Assembly (NCBI RefSeq): GCF_947502065.1
Contig: NZ_CANMYE010000001.1
Location: 1,302,001-1,366,000, forward strand
Source of the DNA: an uncultured Pseudoteredinibacter sp.
GTDB taxonomy: Bacteria; Pseudomonadota; Gammaproteobacteria; Pseudomonadales; Cellvibrionaceae
Reading direction: 5' to 3'
Length of the DNA stretch: 64,000 nt
The translations under genes and the position numbers were made by a program. Below the pieces are notes generated by a model. That model was not told the origin of the DNA. It made no database searches and worked only from the letters and a program-made list of their open reading frames with translations. This document shows positions 42,496-51,395 of this stretch, piece after piece (positions within the stretch are counted from its first letter, which is position 1; each line of letters opens with the position of its first letter).

Positions 42496-44544
42496 ATGAA
42501 AAAACCACTTCTCGGCTTATTTGTCGCGATAAGCCAAATCTCACTGTCCTATGGTGAAGAGATTGAAACCATCACCGTCGAAGGTCGACAATCGAATCTC
42601 ATCGGCAAGGCAATATCGGCATCAGAGGGTGTTATTGGCAAGCAAGAGATCGCCTTAAGGCCCCTACTTCGAACTGGCGAAGTCTTAGAGCTGGTGCCCG
42701 GGATGGTCGTTACTCAACACAGCGGTAGCGGCAAGGCCAATCAATATTTCTTGCGGGGCTTTAATCTGGACCATGGCACCGATTTCGCCAATTTTGTCGA
42801 TGGTATGCCAGTGAACATGCGTAGCCATGGGCACGGCCAAGGTTATACCGATCTCAATTTCATTATTCCTGAAGCGGTTTCAAGTATCGCCTATAAAAAA
42901 GGCGCCTATTACGCCGATGTGGGTGATTTTAGCGGCGCTGGTAGCGCACAAATAAGCACATTAAAACGCAGTGATAAAAAGCGTCTGGGGCTAACGCTTG
43001 GTAAAGATGGCTTCCAACGTTTGCTGGCACTTGGCGGTGTCGAAATGGCTGGTGGTGATACCATTTTGGCGGCTGAGTCCAATCGCTACAACGGTCCTTG
43101 GCAGGGTATCGATGAAGATTTAGAAAAGAAAAACCTACTCATTAAGCATACGCGCCCTATCAGCGATGGCGAGTTAAGCCTTAGCTTCATGGCCTACGAT
43201 AATGAGTGGAACAGTGCCGATCAAATTCCATCGCGTGCGGTTCAACAAGGACTAATCAGTGATTTAGGCATTATCGATGATACGGTAGGTGGCAAGTCCA
43301 GTCGCTATAGCCTGAATGCCCAGTGGCAGCAAGACGGCTTTCAGGCTGCGGCCTATCTCATCAATTACGATTTGAATCTTTGGTCTAACTTCACCTATTT
43401 TCTCGACGATCCTATTAACGGAGATCAGTTTGAGCAAGTGGACGACCGTAATATCTACGGCGCCAATATAAGCCAGTTAATAAACGCGAATTGGGGCAAG
43501 CTTGCCGTTAGCAACCGTATTGGTGCTGATCTTCGTATCGATGATATTTCTGAGGTAGGTCTATACCAAACACGCCAGCGAACTCGTCTAGGCGCCAAGC
43601 GTAGCGATAGCGTTGATGAAAAAAGCTTAGGCTTGTTTTGGGAAAACAAAATTTCTTGGACTGAAAACCTACGTACGGTGCTGGGTGTGCGCTATGACTA
43701 TTTGGATTTTGATGTTAGCGATCGTCTAGGCATTAATCAAAATGGAATCAATCTCGCGGCTAATAGTGGCTCCGGTGATGACGATATCGTTTCCCTGAAA
43801 GGTAGCATTGTTTACAACCTTTCAGATAACTACGAGCTTTATGCTTCAGCTGGTCAAGGTTTGCATTCAAATGATGTACGCGGTGCTACGATTAAACTTG
43901 ATCCAGCTAATGGTGAAGCGATCGATACGGTAGATCCTTTGGTAAGATCTTTCGGTTATGAAGCCGGTGTTCGAGCATTTATCGATCAGCGACTCAATGC
44001 CTCTTTAGCACTCTGGTACCTAGAGCTAGATAGCGAGTTATTGTTTGTGGGTGATGCGGGCAATACCGAAGCTAGCGGTCAATCTGAACGTCAGGGAATC
44101 GAGTTAACCGTTTATTATCATTTCAATGACTACCTCAGTTTGGATCTTGAATACGCCTATACCGATGGAGAATTTAGCGAAGCGCCGAGTAACGAAAATG
44201 CCATACCGGGTGCCATTGAGGATGTTGTACAAGCTGGTTTAAACCTCGATTTAAACAATGGTTGGTTTGGCAGCTTGCGCTGGCGCTACTTTGGCGATAG
44301 ACCGCTAATAGAAGACGGAAGCGTCGTATCCGGTGAAAGCTCTATCATTAATCTGCGCGCTGGGTATCGAAGCAAGAATTGGACAGCTTATGCGGACATA
44401 TTAAATCTTAGCGATAGCGATGCTCATGATGTCGATTATTTCTACGAATCAAAACTGAGCTCAGAACAAGAAGCAATCGAAGATGTGCACTACCATGTGA
44501 TTGAGCCCAGAACCGTTCGTGTTTCTTTGGAGTATAACTTCTAA
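42496..44544 (+). CDS. TonB-dependent outer-membrane receptor
   Basis: The 682-residue receptor has a signal peptide (about 20 residues ending SYG), a TonB-box-like ETITVEG, a plug domain (about 30-150, ...VLELVPGMVVTQHSG...NQYFLRGFNLDHGTDFANFVDGMPVN...), and a 22-strand barrel ending in ...RTVRVSLEYNF with terminal Phe. A His/Gly-rich SHGHGQGY segment follows the plug loop. Ligand may be a metal chelate given the BlaI/M56-like divergent genes with a His/Cys loop; this is inference. It ends at a strong terminator. Confidence 0.92.
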   Translation: MKKPLLGLFVAISQISLSYGEEIETITVEGRQSNLIGKAISASEGVIGKQEIALRPLLRTGEVLELVPGMVVTQHSGSGKANQYFLRGFNLDHGTDFANFVDGMPVNMRSHGHGQGYTDLNFIIPEAVSSIAYKKGAYYADVGDFSGAGSAQISTLKRSDKKRLGLTLGKDGFQRLLALGGVEMAGGDTILAAESNRYNGPWQGIDEDLEKKNLLIKHTRPISDGELSLSFMAYDNEWNSADQIPSRAVQQGLISDLGIIDDTVGGKSSRYSLNAQWQQDGFQAAAYLINYDLNLWSNFTYFLDDPINGDQFEQVDDRNIYGANISQLINANWGKLAVSNRIGADLRIDDISEVGLYQTRQRTRLGAKRSDSVDEKSLGLFWENKISWTENLRTVLGVRYDYLDFDVSDRLGINQNGINLAANSGSGDDDIVSLKGSIVYNLSDNYELYASAGQGLHSNDVRGATIKLDPANGEAIDTVDPLVRSFGYEAGVRAFIDQRLNASLALWYLELDSELLFVGDAGNTEASGQSERQGIELTVYYHFNDYLSLDLEYAYTDGEFSEAPSNENAIPGAIEDVVQAGLNLDLNNGWFGSLRWRYFGDRPLIEDGSVVSGESSIINLRAGYRSKNWTAYADILNLSDSDAHDVDYFYESKLSSEQEAIEDVHYHVIEPRTVRVSLEYNF

Positions 44545-44570
44545 GAAGCAGGTAATATAAAAGCCGCACA

Positions 44571-44610
44571 AATAAAGCCGCCAATTCTCTCTAGAAATGG
44601 CGGCTTTATT
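44571..44610. terminator. Rho-independent terminator, TonB receptor / acuI
   Basis: AATAAAGCCGCCA (44571-44583) pairs perfectly with TGGCGGCTTTATT (44598-44610), followed by TTTTCTTTC. It stops the receptor transcript and may also end the convergent acuI transcript, as an A-rich run lies on its other side. Confidence 0.9.
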
Positions 44611-44660
44611 TTTTCTTTCTTTTTCCTCAGCTATTTCCTATATCTACAATCTCTCAGGAA

Positions 44661-45644
44661 TTATAAATTTACATTGACCACTGTTCGCCCGTGAGTTTTA
44701 ACACCCTTAAGCTGCTGAGCGGTGGCTTCTGCAAGGTCAGCCAATCCCAATTCTTCGGTCATTGCCTCTAGCTTGCTAACATCCAAATCTTCAGCCAAAC
44801 GTCGCCACGCTTCCTCTCGGCGAGCTTTTGGCGCCATTACACTATCAACCCCTGCCAAAGTAACGCCACGCAAAATAAAAGGCATTACTGTCGCCGGTAA
44901 ATCACTGCCTTGGGCCAAGCCAGTTGCAGCAACAACCCCGTCGTATTTTAAGCTGGCGCAAATATTCGCTAAGGTGTGGCTGCCTACTGCATCAACAGCC
45001 GCTGCCCAGCGCTCTTTGTTAAGAGGTCGGCCTGGCTCGCTGAGTTCATTGCGATCGATGATTGAGCTTGCACCCAGGCTTTTTAAATAGGCTTCCTCAC
45101 TAGCACGACCAGTAGATGCAACGACGGTATAGCCCAGTTTAGATAATATAGAAATCGCCACACTGCCAACACCACCGGCGGCTCCGGTAACCAATACCTC
45201 GCCCTGATCCGGTGTTACGCCATTTTTTTCCAACGCCATCACACATAACATGGCGGTATAGCCTGCCGTACCAATCGCCATGGCTTGGCGAGTTGTAAAG
45301 GCTTCTGGCAATGCAACTAATTGTGATGCTTGAACCCGCGCTTTTTGAGCATAACCACCCCAGTGGTTTTCGCCAACGCCCCAACCATTTAAGACGACCT
45401 TATCGCCAGCGCTAAATGCTTCACTTGAACTTTCAATCACGGTGCCGGCGAAATCAATACCTGGCACCATAGGATAGTTACGTATCGAAGGCAATCGTCC
45501 GTTTAAGGCTAAGCTGTCTTTGTAATTGAGCGAGGAATAATCCACATCAACTAAAACTTCACCATCAGGCAACTGGGACTCATTGATATCGTTTATTTCA
45601 ATATTAACCGCGTCTTCGGTTTTAATTAATTGCAGGGCTTTCAT
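44661..45644 (-). CDS. acuI: Acrylyl-CoA reductase / YhdH-type quinone oxidoreductase
   Basis: The 327-residue medium-chain reductase lacks the structural zinc lobe and has the YhdH/AcuI signature SSLNYKDSLAL, GIDFAGTV, then the NADPH-binding loop TGAAGGVGSVAI near residue 155. Members reduce acryloyl-CoA to propionyl-CoA with NADPH, detoxifying acrylate from DMSP. It could also be a related quinone oxidoreductase; without a DMSP lyase nearby, acrylate use is inference. Single gene. Confidence 0.85.
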   Translation of the reverse strand: MKALQLIKTEDAVNIEINDINESQLPDGEVLVDVDYSSLNYKDSLALNGRLPSIRNYPMVPGIDFAGTVIESSSEAFSAGDKVVLNGWGVGENHWGGYAQKARVQASQLVALPEAFTTRQAMAIGTAGYTAMLCVMALEKNGVTPDQGEVLVTGAAGGVGSVAISILSKLGYTVVASTGRASEEAYLKSLGASSIIDRNELSEPGRPLNKERWAAAVDAVGSHTLANICASLKYDGVVAATGLAQGSDLPATVMPFILRGVTLAGVDSVMAPKARREEAWRRLAEDLDVSKLEAMTEELGLADLAEATAQQLKGVKTHGRTVVNVNL

Positions 45645-45817
45645 GTTTTTTATTAACTCCAGCTTGGCTAGCTTAAAAAGAATGACTGGAGCTTAAAGTG
45701 CGGGGCTTATTTAGGTCAACATAAATAGCATTGGCTATTAGTCTAGGGAGTCGGGAGTGTCAGCTTTAGTGTCTTAATAGCCAATTGTAAACCGTTGTTA
45801 CAAAAGTAGTGAGGCCG

Positions 45818-46765
45818 TCAAACGCCAAACAACTCTTGCTGTGCCGACCATTGCCCATCACAAATGCTATTTTTACCAAGCGCTTTTGCTTTATACATAA
45901 GGTCGTCGGCTGAATTTATTGCCTGCTCAGTAAGCTGAACACCCGGCATAGCGGTGTAAAGTCCAATGCTGGCTGTTAGCCTGCCAATCAACTTATCGTC
46001 TCGATTAACAATCTTAATGCGATTCAAATCGCGCAGGACATGGCGGGCCAGCCTTAGGGAATCAGTGTGTCCCATATTTCCCCAGGCGATGATAAATTCT
46101 TCACCACCGTAACGTGCGCATAAGTCTGAAGCTCTACCCGTGTATTTTCGCAAGACTTTCGCCGTTTGTTGTAAACAGCTATCACCAAATTGATGCCCAC
46201 ATCGATCGTTTATCAGTTTAAAGTCATCAAGATCGATAGCTAGCAGAGATAGGGGTTTGCAATCACGCTTGCACTGACGCCATTGCATTGAAAGGAAATC
46301 ATCGAAGGCCCTGCGATTAGAAATCTTTGTTAAAGGATCTTGTTTCGCAAGTGTTCTAGCTTCTTGTTCTAATTTGACGCGCTGAGTAATATTTTTATGA
46401 GTGATGACAAAGTACTTGTCTGCGTCCATGCAAAACGATTCAATTTGCATATTAAACCAACGATCTTCAGACGCAGAGTGACAAGGGTAGTTCATATTGA
46501 ACTGATCGATTTTACCACTCAAAATATCGTCAAGCCCTTTCAACACAAGCGTCGAAAACTCATCACCGTCTTCAGCGGCATTTATACAGGCTTTACGATA
46601 ATTGATGCCCAGCCACTCGAAATCTAGTGCTTGTCCATTTTCAAAACCGAAATTTCGCCAGGAATCATTGACTAAAACGATATTAAAATGCTCGTCGAGC
46701 ACTGCGATATTATTGCCGAGTGTATTTAACACCTGCATCAAAAATCCATTTGATAAAGACGTCAT
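45818..46765 (-). CDS. PAS-GGDEF diguanylate cyclase
   Basis: The protein of about 315 residues has an N-terminal PAS-like sensor domain (about 10-125, including IAVLDEHFNIVLVNDSWRNFG) and a C-terminal GGDEF domain with the intact active-site loop CARYGGEEFIIAW. It should make cyclic di-GMP in the cytoplasm. ATG 46765 is used; a GTG four codons earlier is also possible. It lacks an evident RxxD inhibitory site immediately upstream. No operon partner. Confidence 0.9.
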   Translation of the reverse strand: MTSLSNGFLMQVLNTLGNNIAVLDEHFNIVLVNDSWRNFGFENGQALDFEWLGINYRKACINAAEDGDEFSTLVLKGLDDILSGKIDQFNMNYPCHSASEDRWFNMQIESFCMDADKYFVITHKNITQRVKLEQEARTLAKQDPLTKISNRRAFDDFLSMQWRQCKRDCKPLSLLAIDLDDFKLINDRCGHQFGDSCLQQTAKVLRKYTGRASDLCARYGGEEFIIAWGNMGHTDSLRLARHVLRDLNRIKIVNRDDKLIGRLTASIGLYTAMPGVQLTEQAINSADDLMYKAKALGKNSICDGQWSAQQELFGV

Positions 46766-47108
46766 GATTAAAATCACTCTAAGTGGTAAGGGTTAATACA
46801 GTAGAATTCAGCCAAGCTCATTATCATCAATGATTAAGCGCTCGAACAAAAATGTCTGCACTCTCTAGACTGCTGTTTCCTTGAGCCGTGCAGAAGATAT
46901 TAAAAAAACCTATTAATAAGGCGATAAGTCTTCTACGTCTTTAAGCAGATATTTAACACGTAATGCTAGCAGCCTAACTGTGAATAATAAAGATTGTTTA
47001 GGCATACATTTCTACAACTTATAATTTATTGTTATTTAAGATATTGGCCGCTGCTATTGCCAATTGATGGCGTTTACCGGACCTTTACTGAGGGCAAGCT
47101 ATTCTAAG
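46766..47108. other. Intergenic region
   Basis: These bases separate the GGDEF gene from a small hypothetical gene on the same strand. No gene or clear regulatory repeat is seen; the promoter of the GGDEF gene should be at the left end. Confidence 0.35.
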
Positions 47109-47387
47109 CTATTGATTTTCAGCGGTTTCAATATGGTTAAAGAGATCTAGCTGACACTTAATTTCTCTTTTTCGGTATGAGGGATTTTGTTCGAGCAGTA
47201 ACTGGTAAGCCCTTCTTGGAGTTAGAAAGATACCACCACTTGTAGGGCCTCTAAGGCATTCACCGCTAAGTAGCCAATACCGCTGCCTTTCAGGGCAGGA
47301 ACTTGCTACTTGATTCTGGCAAACATCCTTTACGCCATAGACGATCTTGCCTGAGCTCAACTCTTTAAAAACAACGTTAAATTCCAT
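47109..47387 (-). CDS. Unknown 92-residue protein
   Basis: A small soluble protein with four cysteines (in VCQN, SCPER, GECLR and IKCQL) and no signal peptide, beginning MEFNVVFKELSSGKIVYGVKD. AAGGAGCG lies nine bases before the start. No family recognised; the cysteines could bind a metal but are not in a standard pair motif. Confidence 0.55.
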   Translation of the reverse strand: MEFNVVFKELSSGKIVYGVKDVCQNQVASSCPERQRYWLLSGECLRGPTSGGIFLTPRRAYQLLLEQNPSYRKREIKCQLDLFNHIETAENQ

Positions 47388-47500
47388 TTAAAACGCTCCT
47401 TTTATTTCAGCTTAAAAGCTACCACAAATGACAGTATATCTGGAATGAGTTTTAGGAATATCAAGACGAAAGGTCTCAAAAACGGTACTGCAGGTAAAGA

Positions 47501-47527
47501 AGCCAACAGGTCTAAATATTGTTGGCT
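47501..47527. terminator. Terminator after the DUF5694 gene
   Basis: AGCCAACA (47501-47508) pairs with TGTTGGCT (47520-47527), flanked by TTTTT on the plus strand and by a weaker T-rich tract on the minus strand. It lies just beyond the end of the minus-strand DUF5694 gene. Confidence 0.65.
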
Positions 47528-47584
47528 TTTTGTCGAGAATATTTTAAGAGTGTTTTAAACAATCTAGCTTTTTACTGTGCTTTG

Positions 47585-48403
47585 CTACAAGTAATCCAGT
47601 GGGTTTACCAGTGTACGTTCACTATCTATCTGTAACAAATCCTTAATAATTGCCGTATGACCTGTTCCGCCGATCAAAACTATTCGCTGACCTGCTTTGG
47701 CCTGTTGTTGTAAGTTTGCGTACATTCTAAAGTTTCGATGCCACCAGCTAGCCGTCGAGTCGGCACCGGAATAACTGCCAAATGCCCCTACTTCGTTTAA
47801 AAGTAGGTAAAGTGCTTTGTTCTTTCGCTCAGTATCCACAGTGTTGTTAAAACGTAGAATAGTTTTAAGACTTTCAGTTTGATGGAGCTGATTGCTTTCA
47901 CGGCTCATTTCTTCAATTTGCTTATTAACTTTTTGAGCGATTACTGGCGCATGCTTGCTCATTTCTTCAAAGACCGAGCTAGATTGCCAGTGCACTTCTT
48001 GCTCGTCATAACAAATGATATGTTTTAGACCGGACTGTTTGGCTATTCGAAAACCTAGCTGTTGATTTTCATTGATGCTTAGCTGGTGTTGGTTGGTAAG
48101 ATAATTTCTGTAGGATTCATTTAGGCTGGCCTGCTGTTCTTTTCTACACTCCAAAAGAACCTTAGTTGGCTTATAGCCTTTGGCAATTTCTTTGCTTAAA
48201 CCGATTAGATAGGTTTGACTCTCTTCATCTGTAACATCCAGTACTTCAGTTTTTACTTTATCTAAGCCAGGGTTGGCAAAGTGGAATACACTTATCGGCA
48301 TAACTTGTGCTGGGCTACTCGCAAAGCTGATACTGCTAAAGACAATTGTCAGCCAAGCTAAAACGCCAATCTTGTTTTTATCTATATAAACTATTCTTTT
48401 CAC
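47585..48403 (-). CDS. Exported DUF5694 protein
   Basis: The 272-residue protein has an N-terminal hydrophobic segment (about 12-30) that is probably a signal peptide cleaved after SFAS, then VFHFANPGLDKVKTEVLDVTDEESQTYLI and KGYKPTKVLLECR, the characteristic strands of the DUF5694/TraB-like group. A late LIGGTGHTAIIKDLL strand is also conserved. Those proteins are thought to be exported, function unknown; a metal-dependent peptidase-like fold has been proposed for TraB relatives. Single gene followed by a terminator. Confidence 0.75.
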   Translation of the reverse strand: MKRIVYIDKNKIGVLAWLTIVFSSISFASSPAQVMPISVFHFANPGLDKVKTEVLDVTDEESQTYLIGLSKEIAKGYKPTKVLLECRKEQQASLNESYRNYLTNQHQLSINENQQLGFRIAKQSGLKHIICYDEQEVHWQSSSVFEEMSKHAPVIAQKVNKQIEEMSRESNQLHQTESLKTILRFNNTVDTERKNKALYLLLNEVGAFGSYSGADSTASWWHRNFRMYANLQQQAKAGQRIVLIGGTGHTAIIKDLLQIDSERTLVNPLDYL

Positions 48404-48490
48404 CTGCTCTTTACTCCGCTAAAAAGTTACTTTTTATTGATTTGCAGCTTTAGACGATGCTTCTCTTTGATTGGATGTTGCGGATACTGC

Positions 48491-48514
48491 CTAGCTATTT
48501 ATCTAGCTATTTAT
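48491..48514 (+). repeat. Short tandem repeat
   Basis: CTAGCTATTTAT occurs twice in tandem (48491-48502 and 48503-48514), followed by a degenerate third copy CTAACTACCTAC. It lies in the gap between the DUF5694 gene and the enoyl-CoA hydratase gene; no gene is called here. Confidence 0.7.
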
Positions 48515-48685
48515 CTAACTACCTACTTACTCCCCGGTATTGCTTTAGCCTATGAATTGACCTTATTTACCAGTGTTGAGACGACCGGACTGTGGCTTAA
48601 TAGCCAATTGAGCCAGATTTAGCTCGGGGCCGTATATGCTTCGACAAAGGATCTAGTTTTTGACGCATAGAGAGTTGGGAAAGTC

Positions 48686-49465
48686 ATGGATAATAACGAC
48701 GTCATTATTAGTTACGAACAAGAGCTAGTGCGGGTGCATCTTAACCGGCCAAAACAGCGCAATGCCTTAAACGATAGTATCCGACAAAAAATATCGGCTC
48801 TGCTTGATGAGCTAATGGAGCGGCCAGACACCCGCGTATTGCTCTTTTCTGGTGAGGGTGAATCTTTCTGCTCTGGCGCCGACCTTAAAACGACCTCATA
48901 CCCTAAGGTAGAGGGCTCTTGGTCGCAGAGGCGAAATCGAACATCTACCTGGCAGCGTGTTCTCGAGCAGCTAGACCGTATTCCACAAGTTACCGTCGCA
49001 AGCATGCAAGGCTTTGTGATTGGTGGCGGCGCCCTTCTCGCAACGGCCTGCGACTTTCGCCTGGTGGCAGATAATGCCGTTCTATCCATACCCGAGGTTG
49101 CCATGGGAATACCCAATGTCTGGAATGGTACCCCCTTATTGGTTCGAGAAGTCGGCTTGCCGGTAGCTAGAGACTGGGTGATGACCGCTAAAAGAGTTAA
49201 TGCCGATGAGCTGCTCAAGGTCAACTGGGCCCAGCGCCGCTTTCAAACGGAGCAATTAGCCAAAGAAACCCAGGCTTTTATTGAAGAGCTGCTGGAAATG
49301 CCTGCCGCTTCCCTGGCTATGACAAGATCTATGATCTCTGCCTTAGCGCGCAGCCAATCAGGCATGCAATTGGGCTGGGCGGATGCTGATTTACAGCAAT
49401 GGTCCTTTACCGAAGAAGAATATCAGCAGAGTGCCCTGCGCTATTTAGAAAAACTTAAAAAATAA
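48686..49465 (+). CDS. Enoyl-CoA hydratase/isomerase family protein
   Basis: The 259-residue crotonase-fold protein shows VHLNRPKQRNALND, the oxyanion loop GEGESFCSGADLKT and the second helix motif IPQVTVASMQGFVIGGGALLATACDFRLVAD. Expected acidic catalytic residues appear as E/D near VAMGIP..N; details differ from classic hydratases, so it may be another crotonase. It probably acts on a CoA thioester in the cytoplasm. It precedes a DoxX-like gene by 70 bases, not clearly one operon. Confidence 0.88.
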   Translation: MDNNDVIISYEQELVRVHLNRPKQRNALNDSIRQKISALLDELMERPDTRVLLFSGEGESFCSGADLKTTSYPKVEGSWSQRRNRTSTWQRVLEQLDRIPQVTVASMQGFVIGGGALLATACDFRLVADNAVLSIPEVAMGIPNVWNGTPLLVREVGLPVARDWVMTAKRVNADELLKVNWAQRRFQTEQLAKETQAFIEELLEMPAASLAMTRSMISALARSQSGMQLGWADADLQQWSFTEEEYQQSALRYLEKLKK

Positions 49466-49535
49466 TCTAAAGCTAAATTAAGCGAAATCGAATAAAACAA
49501 AAATAGAAATAACTAAAACATAAGAGAAGCTAACC

Positions 49536-49973
49536 ATGCCTAACACATCACACAGTAAACTAATACTCAGCGGCAAGATCCTACTCGCCCTCTACTTCTT
49601 GCTACCCGGTCTCATGAAATTTATGCAGTTTGAGTTACACCTAGGGCTCATGCAGCGCCATGGTGTTCCCGCAGCAGAGCTAATGCTTATACTGGCCGGT
49701 ATCGCCAATATCGGCGGTGCGGTTCTGCTGCTCGCCAACCGTCATGTTCGGCTTGTCGCACTGGGTTTCGCAGCCTATGTGATATTGGTTAATTTTATGC
49801 TGCATGATTTTTGGAATTTTGAAGGCATTGAGGCCAAGCACGAGTTACAGAACTTTATCAAGAACCTGGGGATATTGGCCGGCTTGCTTGTGCTTGCGGG
49901 TGCAAGCAAAAAGCGCTCGCTTGAGATGTCTAGCTTACTTGAATCTGATTCTAAGGCGACATCCGCCAGCTAA
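49536..49973 (+). CDS. DoxX-family membrane protein
   Basis: The 145-residue protein has four membrane helices: GKILLALYFLLPGLMKF, LMLILAGIANIGGAVLLLA, VRLVALGFAAYVILVNF, and a last one LGILAGLLVLAGAS, the DoxX/YkkC-like plan with the conserved F-x-H-L/F stretch after helix one. The function of DoxX proteins is ill-defined (redox or sulfur-linked in some). Followed by a 13-pair hairpin. Confidence 0.8.
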   Translation: MPNTSHSKLILSGKILLALYFLLPGLMKFMQFELHLGLMQRHGVPAAELMLILAGIANIGGAVLLLANRHVRLVALGFAAYVILVNFMLHDFWNFEGIEAKHELQNFIKNLGILAGLLVLAGASKKRSLEMSSLLESDSKATSAS

Positions 49974-49995
49974 GTTGGTTCGCAACCCAAATTTG

Positions 49996-50024
49996 GGGCG
50001 CCTTCAACGATGTTGAAGGCGCCC
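49996..50024. terminator. Thirteen-pair hairpin after DoxX gene
   Basis: GGGCGCCTTCAAC (49996-50008) pairs perfectly with GTTGAAGGCGCCC (50012-50024) around loop GAT. No U-tract follows, so it may be a terminator without one or a transcript-stability element. Confidence 0.55.
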
Positions 50025-50159
50025 AGTGGCTTATCGCACAGCGGTACAAGAACCAAATGAGACTAGCCACAGCAATAATGCGCCAGAACGCTTTTTAGCC
50101 TCTTTGGGCGACCCTTAAATCTTGTTACTGTATGCTCGTTGTTTACATTTGGTACGATC

Positions 50160-50906
50160 ATGTTGTGCAAGCCCTCTATCTTCAAACTACTGCTGGTCTC
50201 ATTTATAAGCGCTCTGTTTAGCTTTAACGCTGATGCTAAGGATACAGAGCAGCTTAATGCTAAGTACAAAAAGCTCGCCGATGGCCCATCAGCAGAGCTA
50301 GTAAAAAACAAGCTGAGAGAAGCCTTTGGCGGCGAAGAGGCGCTTCAAGGGCTACGCAGCTTCGAGGCGAAACTTACCATTAGTGTTCCTCAGGAGCCAA
50401 CAAAGAGCAGCCGAAGCTTTTACTCATTTGCCCGTAAGACCATCGCTAAACAAGATGCCGATGGAAGCTTGTCAATGCTCAAAGGCCAGCACGCCATCAA
50501 GCTTGTGAATGAAAATGTGATCCGCTTGAGCCGCAAAGAAGTTAAAAGCTTGGCAGGTAATATGAAGCTTAACTTTTTCTACCTTCTAAGAAACAAACAT
50601 TTAAAGCTTATTGGGCCTTTAGATATAGCCGAACACCCGAACGAGAGTTGGTGGATATTCAAGCTTAGAAAGACGCAGTCTCCGCCGATTGGGGTTGACT
50701 TAAAGAGCGGCCAAATACGCAAGCTGCTGTTTGATGATGGAAGCTATGTAGTCGAAAGCAATTATCAAAAAGTCAGCTGCGGCTTGAATTGGCCTTTAAA
50801 TTTTACCGTATTTAAAGGTAATTCTGTTCAGCTGCAGGGTGAGTTTAGTGATATTAGGATCAATCAATCGCCCAGCTTTGAAACACCGCTATGGTTCTAT
50901 CCTTAG
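50160..50906 (+). CDS. Exported protein of unknown function
   Basis: From ATG 50160 the product is about 248 residues with a signal peptide (hydrophobic core LLLVSFISALFSF then NADAK). The mature protein is charged, with beta-rich features (SWWIFKLRK, GVDLKSGQIRKLLFDDGSYV, LNWPLNFTVFKGNSVQLQGEFS) recalling outer-membrane lipoprotein-sorting-like proteins, which is a weak match. An in-frame TTG seven codons earlier is less likely. It is next to hpaR in convergent orientation. Confidence 0.6.
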   Translation: MLCKPSIFKLLLVSFISALFSFNADAKDTEQLNAKYKKLADGPSAELVKNKLREAFGGEEALQGLRSFEAKLTISVPQEPTKSSRSFYSFARKTIAKQDADGSLSMLKGQHAIKLVNENVIRLSRKEVKSLAGNMKLNFFYLLRNKHLKLIGPLDIAEHPNESWWIFKLRKTQSPPIGVDLKSGQIRKLLFDDGSYVVESNYQKVSCGLNWPLNFTVFKGNSVQLQGEFSDIRINQSPSFETPLWFYP

Positions 50907-50919
50907 CTACGGTCTTCAC

Positions 50920-51357
50920 TTAATCCTCGATCTTTTCGACCAGTTCATCAAGCAACTCATACAATAACTCAAGCTTGCCAGGGCCAAAGCGCTGGCTAAT
51001 AAATTCATATCGCTCGCTAGACTTTGGTGCAATCTCTACAAATAGCTGATGCCCAACATCGGTTAAAGAGATTAGCGATCGTCTTTGATCGCTAGAAGAG
51101 CTAGAGCGAGAAATGATATTTCTTGATTCAAGGTTCTGAATAATTCGACTTAAGCTGGGTTTTAATAGATAACAGGCCTCTGCAAGCTCAGAAATATCCA
51201 TATCGCCATCGGCTTGCAATGCTCGTATTACTCGCCACTGCTGTGCGGAGAGATTGTGGGCTTTTAGTGCCGGCATAAACTTTTTCATTACCGCTTCCCT
51301 TGCCCGCAATAAAGACATGGGCAAGGAGCGGTCAAAACTGCGTAAACTGTCGCTCAT
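50920..51357 (-). CDS. hpaR: MarR-family repressor HpaR
   Basis: The 145-residue protein has the MarR winged helix (about 35-110: LSAQQWRVIRALQADGDMDISELAEACYLLKPSLSRIIQNLESRNIISRSSSSSDQRRSLISLT). The position next to hpaG and the divergent hpa genes identifies it as HpaR, which in E. coli represses the homoprotocatechuate meta-cleavage operon and is released by the substrate. It is 38 bases downstream of hpaG on the same strand. Confidence 0.85.
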   Translation of the reverse strand: MSDSLRSFDRSLPMSLLRAREAVMKKFMPALKAHNLSAQQWRVIRALQADGDMDISELAEACYLLKPSLSRIIQNLESRNIISRSSSSSDQRRSLISLTDVGHQLFVEIAPKSSERYEFISQRFGPGKLELLYELLDELVEKIED

Positions 51358-51395
51358 AGATCCTCAGTATCCCGCAGCATTAGTAGTGCGGGCAA

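Noticed and set aside
48437..48622. Small plus-strand frame rich in Ile, Tyr and Leu
   Set aside because: It runs through a short tandem repeat, lacks a ribosome binding site and looks like low-complexity chance coding.
48712..49224. 170-residue minus-strand frame
   Set aside because: It is antisense to the well-supported enoyl-CoA hydratase gene and has arginine/serine-rich chance composition.
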